Below the pieces are notes generated by a model. The model saw only the letters and a program-made list of their open reading frames with translations, was not told the DNA's origin and searched no databases. Made by a program: the position numbers and the translations under genes. From the NCBI GenBank assembly GCA_905116865.2, contig CAJHNH020008024.1:188501-252500 (forward strand): 64,000 nt of DNA. Direction: 5' to 3'. This stretch comes from Candidula unifasciata. Taxonomy: Eukaryota; Mollusca; Gastropoda; Stylommatophora; Geomitridae. Positions 57,546-64,000 of this stretch are shown one piece after another (the stretch's first letter is position 1; each line of letters starts with the position of its first letter).

Positions 57546-58581
57546 CAGGTCCCCTTGAAGATACGGTCTGTACCAGTAAGGACCTTACAAGTACAATGTC
57601 TAAACAAAAGTACCAGCCCTTCCATCCAGCATCAACAGCCAAGTCTGCGACTTCTTCAGCCTTCCACCTTTCCCTATTCACGTTCCCCCACCGTCATCGG
57701 CACACTTAAAGCTCCTACATGCGATCGCTAATCGCAACCAGCGGTGCGAAACCTGAGCTTTTCACGGATCCCGCGCCGAAGAAAAAAAAACGTGCTTAGA
57801 TCAAAGATTTACCAATACTGTGAAATATCTATGACTTCCAACTGAGCAAGTAAATGAGAAACATCAAGAACAAATAGATGAGTACAAGAATGCAAAGATG
57901 GCTTTTTATCGACAATCTGTTCGTAGATTCTTTTATAGAAAGGTATTAAGTATTAAAATACTGTTCAGGGATTTTTTTCTAGCGCGGAGGTATCTTGATA
58001 TTGGCTGTGATTTCCAAGTAACCATAAACCAGGTTGTGTAGATGGCGGTGCAGTAATTTTTGAAAGTGTGAAGTTCATCTGGTGCGAATAGATTTACTAA
58101 CATGCCATGGAGCACTAGGGGGTGGAGTCGGTGAGGTTGTTAAGTGATATTTAATACTATCACACAAGGCTGAGTAGAAACAGACGTGAGAGGAATAGCT
58201 TTGACAGACAGGAAGGTAGGCTGTGAGGCAGGAGTGTAGACTGGTAAGTAGATTGACAGACTGGAAGGAAAACAAACAAATGGAGAGATAGGTGGGCAGA
58301 CAGACAGATAAAGGTACACACATTTAGCCAGTTCAAGTGAGAGGCAGATAACAGAGATGAAGATTGACTGGTCAGCAGAAAGACTAGACCAACTGAGAGG
58401 CACGCATACAGAACGACTGACAAACAAACAAGCCGATGGCCTAACCGATAGGCAAACAGAGAGATGGACTAATAATCTGGCAGATGGACCAAAAGAGAAG
58501 CCAAAGAAAGTACAGATAGACTGACAAAAATATTGACAAATACATAAACAAACAAACATACGGGAAAACAGAAAAAGAGGG

Positions 58582-58586
<5 letters not shown>
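57546..58586. other. No gene seen; CAGA/GACA-rich from 58180
   Basis: The last 400 bp is rich in CAGAC, ACAAAC and GACAGA words, which gives a 203-codon minus-strand frame of Ser/Leu/Cys composition. I take it as cryptic simple sequence leading into the GA array. Confidence 0.55.

Positions 58587-58637
<51 letters not shown>
58587..58637. repeat. GA array, about 50 bp
   Basis: Pure GA, followed by GGGTGGGAGAGAGG. Confidence 0.95.
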
Positions 58638-58645
<8 letters not shown>

Positions 58646-58839
58646 AGAGAGGTGTCAGGGAGAAACACAAAATGAAAAGAAGACAAAGGACGGAGAGAAG
58701 AGAAAACGACAGTTGGGGCGCGGGCGGAGAGGAGAGGACAGACAGACACATATCAAGCGCTTGATATACACATACTCTGGGTAGTGGGTAGGAGGGTTAT
58801 GTACAGGCAAATAAACATGAGATCAGCATCACAACATAT

Positions 58840-59448
58840 TCTTCTTCTTCTTCTTCTTCTTCTTCTTCTTCTTCTTCTTCTTCGTCTTCTTCTTCTTCTT
58901 CTTCTTCTTCTTCTTCTTCTTCTTCTTCTTCTTCTTCTTCTTCTTCTTCTTCTTCTTCTTTTTCTCTTCATTTTGTTATTCTTCATTATCAGCATCTTCT
59001 TCTTCTTCCTTTTCTTCTATTTCTTCTCCTCCTTCTTCTTCTTCTACTTTTTCTTCTTCTTCTTTTTTTCTTCTCTTCTTTTTGTTATTCATCATTATCA
59101 TCATCATCATCATCATCAGCTTCTTCTTCTTTTTCTTTTTCTTCTTTTTCATTTTATTCTTCTTCTCCTCCTCCTCCTTCTTCTTCTTCTTTTCATAATA
59201 ATCATTATCATCATCATTTTTTTCCTTTTCCTATTCATCATCATTATCATCTTCTTCATCATCATTATCTTTTTTTCTTCTATTCATTATCATCATAATT
59301 ATCATCGTCATCTTCTTCTTCTTCTGTTCATCATCATCATTATCATTATCATCATCATCATCATTATAATTATCATATTATTCTATTTATCTTCTTTTTT
59401 TCCTTTTCCTCTTCTTCTTCATCATCATGATCTTCTTCTTCTTCCTTC
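58840..59448. repeat. TTC array grading into mixed TTC/ATC tracts, about 600 bp
   Basis: A pure TTC array (58840-58962, one GTC break) passes into irregular blocks of TTC, TTT, CTC, ATC and ATT up to 59448. It touches the 3' end of a minus-strand rep-A copy, consistent with an overgrown retroposon tail. Confidence 0.93.
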
Positions 59449-59575
59449 ATCGGCTGTGAATTACGGCGCAAGCTCCTGATTGATTGTCTGCTTGGGTTTT
59501 TCCCTAGACCGTTTTACTGGCTTTTGCCTTTCCTTGCCTCACAGGCAGATGTACTCCGACTTCGAGTGAATCATT
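59449..59575 (-). mobile_element. rep-A, minus copy, internally deleted
   Basis: CATCGGCTGTGAATTACGGC, then a shortened middle, then CTCACAGGCAGATGTACTCC and GACTTCGAGTGA correspond to complemented rep-A landmarks. Its 3' end abuts the TTC/ATC tract. Confidence 0.7.
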
Positions 59576-59725
59576 ATCATCATCATCATCATCATCATAT
59601 TCTTCTGTTGTCTGATTTTCCTTTTAAAAGAACAGCTAAAACTGCTTCTGACGCTGCTGCTACAGCTGGTGTTCCTACTACTTCTTTACTTTTATGATTA
59701 CTGTAGGAACATTTTGTGTAGAAAT

Positions 59726-60930
59726 TAGGGCTGTAGCGAATCTTCGCTTCGTATTCGCTTCGGGGCCGAATAGTGGACCTTTTGACTATTCGGTATTCAG
59801 CCGAATAGTTGCGGTCGGGCCGAATACGAATAGTAGTTACCTTACACCCGCTTCTGCATACACGGCCTTAATACTGACAACATGGAACGATTGATTTTGT
59901 TGAAAGCTAATGCAGCTTTCATGCATTAATTAAGCTGCCAGTGACAATTTCCAAGTTTAGTTACTTGTTATAATACTTAGGATTCTTTCATTCCTAGTTA
60001 TTAGTTACCACAGACTGACTGAAGGATACAAAACAAAATGTTTTTAAATGTTAACTATTCTGTACGAATACTAACTAGACAAGGAAAGAATATAAACTCC
60101 GGCCACATCCAAGTCGATAATATGAAAATAAAACGAACGGAAACATATAAGTACTTGAGTGCAAACTTCAAATACTCCAAAATGATGAGAAAAGAAATAC
60201 ACTCTAGAATACAATCGGGAAAAAAGTATGCTATACCCTTCAACATCTGCTAAAGTCAAAGTGTCTATCTCGCAACACCAAGATCAAAATAAATAAAACG
60301 TTGATAACACCAGTCATTTTATATGACTCTGAAACTTGAAGCAGAAATAAAAAAGATGAGGCCTTATTACAGATTTTCTAAAACATCCTTACGACAAATC
60401 GTTGGATCCATCAAAAATGCTAACAGCGGGGAATGGAGAGTGAGAAGCAACAAAGTAACACAAATCTGTTTAAATCACTATTGATCACTGGCATCATGAG
60501 AGCTAACAGACTAAAATGTTTGAGGCATATTGAAAGAATGTCAGATGAAAGAAGTAAAACTGTATACACCTGAGAGAGGAATAGGCGTAGACCACGAGGC
60601 AGACAAAAAAGAAGTTCTAGAGATGATGTCCAGCCACACCAGCAAACAACTGGTGTCACAAATTGCGAAGAGAAGGCCAGCCAGAGAGATGAATTGAGAC
60701 GAGTGATATCTGCAGCAGTAAACCTCAAGGGCTCAGAATGCTAAAGAAGAAGATAACTATTTTGTGCTACTTTATGTGAAGTAAAAGTTTAGCGTACATT
60801 TGACTTTATAAATGTTTTTTTTTTTAAAGATACATTTTATACACTATTCGTTATTCGTATTCGGCCGAATAGTTGGTCCCGTTATTCGTATTCGGCCGAA
60901 TAGTGAAAATCACTATTCGGTACAGCCCTA
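59726..60930. mobile_element. hAT-type element with perfect 8-bp TSD, interrupted by LINE-d
   Basis: The left end TAGGGCTGTAGCGAAT and the right end ATTCGGTACAGCCCTA are inverted repeats (15 of 16). Both sides carry GTAGAAAT (59718-59725 and 60931-60938), a perfect 8-bp duplication as made by hAT transposases. Subterminal parts are full of GGCCGAATAGT and its complement. Removing the inserted LINE and its duplication leaves about 500 bp with no transposase, so it is a MITE. Confidence 0.93.
60064..60754 (+). mobile_element. LINE-d: 5'-truncated ORF2 end nested in the hAT MITE
   Basis: Coding remnants: NINSGHIQVDNMKIKRTETY then KYLSANF; later frames give LSRNTKIK, ILYDSET-like, NGEWRVRSN, RANRLKCLRHIERMSDER, RRPRGRQKR and SAAVNLKGSEC before TAA at 60741. 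The tail is AGAAGAAGA. The flanks AACTATTCTGT (60053-60063) and AACTATTTTGT (60755-60765) match at 10 of 11 positions, a target-site duplication. Several frame breaks are present. Confidence 0.88.
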
Positions 60931-60938
60931 GTAGAAAT

Positions 60939-61825
60939 ACAGGCATGGAATGTGTGGAGAGCACGCAACCAGAGAATGGTAATTTTGCATATCATATTCT
61001 TCTGCAAAGTCAGGAAAAAAAAATACCAGATGATTTAGTAATTTAGCATCAGAAAGACAGTCTACAAATCAGTTAACAAAAGGCAAATATACGGAAGACA
61101 TTGATAACAGATCAAGCAAATGTCAGCCTCATTGGAGACAACAAGAAATGAAGTAACATATCAGCCTACCTGAATTTTACATCTGGTTTACATGTATGTC
61201 TTATTTGTGTGCAGACTGTTGGTTAATCACCTCTCAGAGATGCACTCCAACTTAAAAGGAAACTCACCTAATTAGTTGAATTCTACGACAGTGTGTCTAT
61301 TTGTTTCTTCTCCAAACTGGGATCGTAGAAGCCATACATAGAACTACTTCGACTAATAATTTGTCCACCACAAAAGTGGATTATGTCTTCCAGCTGCTCT
61401 GCAGGCAATATCTGCACCATTTTCAGCAAACCTCTAATTGGTCACTTTTTACGACATGCTTGTAATGAGGTAGTGGGTATATCCCTAACTCCCCTTTCAC
61501 CCAGAAAGAGGCGCCGGAACCCGCCCGGCAAATAAATGAGTTAACCCACCCTTCCCGCTGTAATATGTTCATCAAACACATGCCTTACGTGCATTTCCAA
61601 TGTTTCCAATTACAGATCAGAAGTGAGGGTGTATGTATGGCAAGAATATTCGATTACAACAAAGATAACGCCTGCATGCTTATCTGTTTGGGAACTGATT
61701 ACCCGCCGTGTAATCACACATTAACGACTCGATTATAATAGGAATTAGAAGATCCAGTTTCAACTTAGAAACGCGCTGTTGCACCTGTGATAAACTGGTT
61801 ACTGTCTGATATTTTACACGCGCCA
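60939..61825. mobile_element. Ordinary sequence with two minus rep-A pieces
   Basis: 61195-61345 holds ATGTATGTCTTATTTGTGTG, CAGACTGTTGG, CTCTCAGAGATGCACTCCAA and TTAGTTGAATTCTACGACA. 61420-61535 holds CTAATTGGTCACTTTTTACG, ACATGCTTGTAATGAGG and GGAACCCGCCCGG. Each is a partial, complemented rep-A. The rest shows nothing. Confidence 0.6.
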
Positions 61826-62165
61826 TCTTCTTCTTCTTCTTTTTCTTCTTCTTCTTCTTCTTCTTCTTCTTCTTCTTCTTCTTCTTCTTCTTCTTCTTCT
61901 TCTTCTTCTTCTTCTTCTTCTTCTTCTTCTTCTTCTTCTTCTTCTTCTTCTTCTTCTTCTTCTTCTTCTTCTTCTTCTTCTTTTTCTTCTTCTTCGTCTT
62001 CTACTTCTTCTTCTTGTTTTGCTTCTTCTTCTTCTTCTTCTTCTTCTTCTTCTTCTTCTTCTTCTTCTTCTTCTTCTTCTTCTTCTTCTTCTTCTTCTTC
62101 TTCTTCTTCTTCTTCTTCTTCTTCTTCTTCTTCTTCTTCTTTTTCTTCTTCTTATTCTTCTTTTC
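61826..62165. repeat. TTC/GAA array, 340 bp, tail of a minus-strand LINE-b
   Basis: About 110 TTC units with a few breaks (TTT, GTC, TAC, TTG). It abuts LINE-b at its right side, so on the minus strand it is a GAA tail. Confidence 0.96.
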
Positions 62166-62250
62166 TTTTGTTTTTCTTCTGCTTTTCTGGCTCCCAATGG
62201 AGCATAGGCCCTGCACATTCTCTAGCTTCCTTCTCCGTGTATTTTTCGGC
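62166..62250 (-). mobile_element. LINE-b 3' end, copy 3
   Basis: Minus-strand residues KLENVQGLCSIGSQKSRRK match the GLCSIGG end of LINE-b at 48460-48500 and run directly into the GAA array. Only about 85 bp remains. Confidence 0.75.
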
Positions 62251-62290
62251 ATGCCTTTAAATAAACATAATGGCTGTAAAGAAAGTTCGG

Positions 62291-62953
62291 AACGATAAAT
62301 GAACAGTACATGGGTAAGTTAGATAGATGAAACGATAAATACGTATCAATGGGGGCCAAGCCGGGATAAAACAGTAGTTACTTCAATGCTTTCAAAAGGT
62401 AGAGTTCGAACGCTATGCGTTAAGTTCCAACGGTTGTATTGATATATACAATCAGCAATACAAGGAGAAATACATATGCAATCAATAATCAACTCGTTCA
62501 ACCAAAGCTCGCTCGTACATCCATGTAATGATATGTCCTCACAATAGGTCGCAGTCCGACCTTGAGATCCAGACGATTTACTTTCTCCTCGGACAAGTCC
62601 GAATTAAGCAATGAAAGTATACCGGCGTACTGCCGAGAATGTAGTTTACCAGCTTCCTGCTGAGGTCTTGGAGTCCCGTGGTAAAACGTCCTCAAGGATC
62701 CAACTTTATATAACGTTTGCTTCCGTGGGATCCCGGGGTAAAGCGTCCTCAAGGATTCCCACGTCCGTCTCCTTCGGACTATAAACATCAACAGCTTTGA
62801 CAACAATAAATCATAACAACGTTACGTATTGTTTTGACGTCTTATTTGCTCACTCCGTACTGGTGCGTTCTGGTGCACATTCGCACGCGACAATGGGTAA
62901 GTTAGATAGATGAAACGATAAATGAACAGTACATGGGTAAGTTAGATAGATGA
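62291..62953. repeat. 40-bp repeat split by a segment of about 555 bp
   Basis: The unit AACGATAAATGAACAGTACA + TGGGTAAGTTAGATAGATGA occurs at 62291-62330 and 62914-62953. Partial units lie at 62331-62340 and 62894-62913. The segment in between shows an internal repeat (CGTGGTAAAACGTCCTCAAG and CGGGGTAAAGCGTCCTCAAG, about 58 bp apart) and no coding frame. It may be a mobile-element insertion into the array. Confidence 0.7.
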
Positions 62954-63161
62954 AAGTCACAAGAAACAAAGACACCAGAAATTAGTTGCAGTTTATAGAA
63001 AATTGTCGACTGTTCTATACAAAATATGTCTTGCTGGGAAGTGGCCAAAATTTACGAATTCTCCACAATTAGAGCAGGGGATTTCATCACATTTGTTGCC
63101 ATCATGTGTATTTAGTGGGTCCCCAAAGGGACCTATACGGTAATTTGCTGAGGGGGGTGGG

Positions 63162-63216
63162 GTCGTCACGTTCAACCAGCATCCCCGAAGGGGGGACTTT
63201 AGGTTATAATTGTTAA
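63162..63216 (+). repeat. rep-F, copy 2
   Basis: Partner of 12675-12729 (AACCAGCATCC, GAAGG, CTTTAGGTTATAATTGT). Confidence 0.55.
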
Positions 63217-63235
63217 TTCGGTTTTGTGAAACGTA

Positions 63236-63540
63236 TAGGGTCGCGTTAGGGCAGTCGATATGAGACTCGCTTTAAAATCCAGCTGCGACTCGCCGCAGCC
63301 CACGGCCGGTGTTTGAATCTGAAGGGTTCCCGGTGCTCATCCAGCCTCTAGGAAATGAGTACCAGGGTTAAAATTCTAGGGTAAATAGAGGAACGTCGCT
63401 GTAGCTACGGAGTTTCGTGCGGACGGCGACACAGGCGGACAGTTTCTTATCAGCTGTCCGTACTGGTAGCAGATCACTTATGGTTTATAACCGTGTGCAA
63501 TGGCGCTGGTTCACATCTCCCGACTTTACCTTTACCGTTA
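63236..63540 (+). mobile_element. SINE-c, full-length copy 3
   Basis: Head GGGTCGCGTTAGGGCAGTCG (A box) and GGCCGGTGTTTGAATCTG (B box), so it is tRNA-related. Body: CCAGCCTCTAGGAAATGAG, GTAGCTACGGAGTTTCGTGC, TTCTTATCAGCTGTCCGTAC, TTATGGTTTATAACCG and ATCTCCCGACTTTACC. About 300 bp; the most complete copy. Confidence 0.85.
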
Positions 63541-63574
63541 TTTTCTTTTTGTTCGCGTTCACTATGGCGTGAAG

Positions 63575-63645
63575 TTCTGGTTGTTCGTCCACTTCTGGGC
63601 TGCATTCCTGCTCCCCATAATGGGGCCCCGGAACCCACACGGGGA
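63575..63645 (-). mobile_element. rep-A, minus copy with large internal deletion
   Basis: GTTCTGGTTGTTCGTCCACT followed by TCTGGGC (3' part) joins CCCCATAATGGGGCCCCGGA and ACCCACACGGGG (5' part). The central half of rep-A is missing. Confidence 0.7.
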
Positions 63646-63939
63646 TTTTTTTACCCTTATATACAATAGCTTACCGTTGCACGCCACCAAGAGCCCTAAC
63701 AAGTCTCTGAAAAGCCCTGAAGTCGTTTACTGGTGAGTCAGTGGGCGACACAGTAGGTGAAGATGGACCTTGAACCACCATGAGGAATTAAAATTGTTCA
63801 GTATTTTTATTTGTTTACTTTCGTTCGACCTGACAACCGCACTGATCGATGAGGTGGGAAAAGCATATCGCTACCTTCTGAGATTTAACATGTCTCGGGG
63901 GGGGGGGGGGGGGGAGGAGGGGGACGGGGGGCTAACTGG
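63646..63939. other. No gene seen; 18-G run at 63897-63914
   Basis: Ordinary sequence plus a long G homopolymer followed by GAGGAGGGGG. Confidence 0.5.
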
Positions 63940-64000
63940 TCTCGAGGCATGGCAAAAATTTGAAGTTAAAAATCTACCCAAAAGATTTCGGTGCTGCGGA
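63940..64000 (-). mobile_element. rep-B, partial minus copy at the window edge
   Basis: TTAAAAATCTACCCAAAAGA is the complement of the TTTGGGTAGATTTTTAACT block of rep-B. The copy runs off the window. Confidence 0.6.

Noticed and set aside
58140..58751. 203-codon minus-strand frame
   Set aside because: Ser/Leu/Cys-rich composition from GA and CAGA-type simple sequence; no domain is recognisable.

Overview
This window looks like non-coding, repeat-dominated DNA of an animal genome. It has intron-bearing gene structure, several lineages of metazoan-type non-LTR retrotransposons, tRNA-derived SINEs, hAT-type DNA transposons and very abundant microsatellites. A lophotrochozoan, most likely a mollusc, is my best guess. 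This rests on the general look of the repeats and is not proven by any single feature. There are no bacterial operons, rRNA genes, CRISPR arrays or convincing tRNA genes.

Only one host gene is supported. A minus-strand exon at 33655-33894 encodes a signal peptide followed by a segment resembling the N-terminus of FRAS1/FREM extracellular-matrix proteins. It ends in a GTGAGT splice donor, and the rest of the gene would lie to the left, possibly outside the window. Almost every other long open frame is a translated simple repeat or a transposon remnant.

Layout. 1-4.4 kb: CT-, ACT- and GAA/TTC-rich tracts. 4.7-12.7 kb: scattered repeat families, a LINE fragment with a retroviral-type RNase H end, and GA arrays. 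13.1-19.0 kb: a nearly pure 19-bp satellite of about 300 units, lying between two 102-bp direct repeats. 20.7-24.6 kb: minisatellites, LINE 3' ends, SINE-in-SINE nesting and a head-to-head transposon palindrome. 24.6-25.9 kb: a 1.3-kb TAAC array. 27.7-29.6 kb: two abutting minisatellites of 20 and 21 bp. 30.3-34.4 kb: SINEs, a GAA/TTC tract and the FREM-like exon. 34.7-46.3 kb: GA, TA, CA, CAGA and 15-bp arrays, LINE and MITE copies, and a TAAC-tailed insertion with a 16-bp target duplication. 46.6-54.7 kb: three copies of reverse-transcriptase elements, two of which bear later insertions. 55-64 kb: SINE copies, TTC/ATC tracts, and an hAT element with a LINE nested inside it.

The main theme is how simple repeats and mobile elements relate. 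LINE or SINE 3' ends repeatedly run straight into GAA (or TAAC, or ATG) tails. Several of these insertions are bounded by target-site duplications, which suggests that retrotransposition seeds many of the microsatellites. Family names such as LINE-a, SINE-a and rep-A are labels of mine for this window only.
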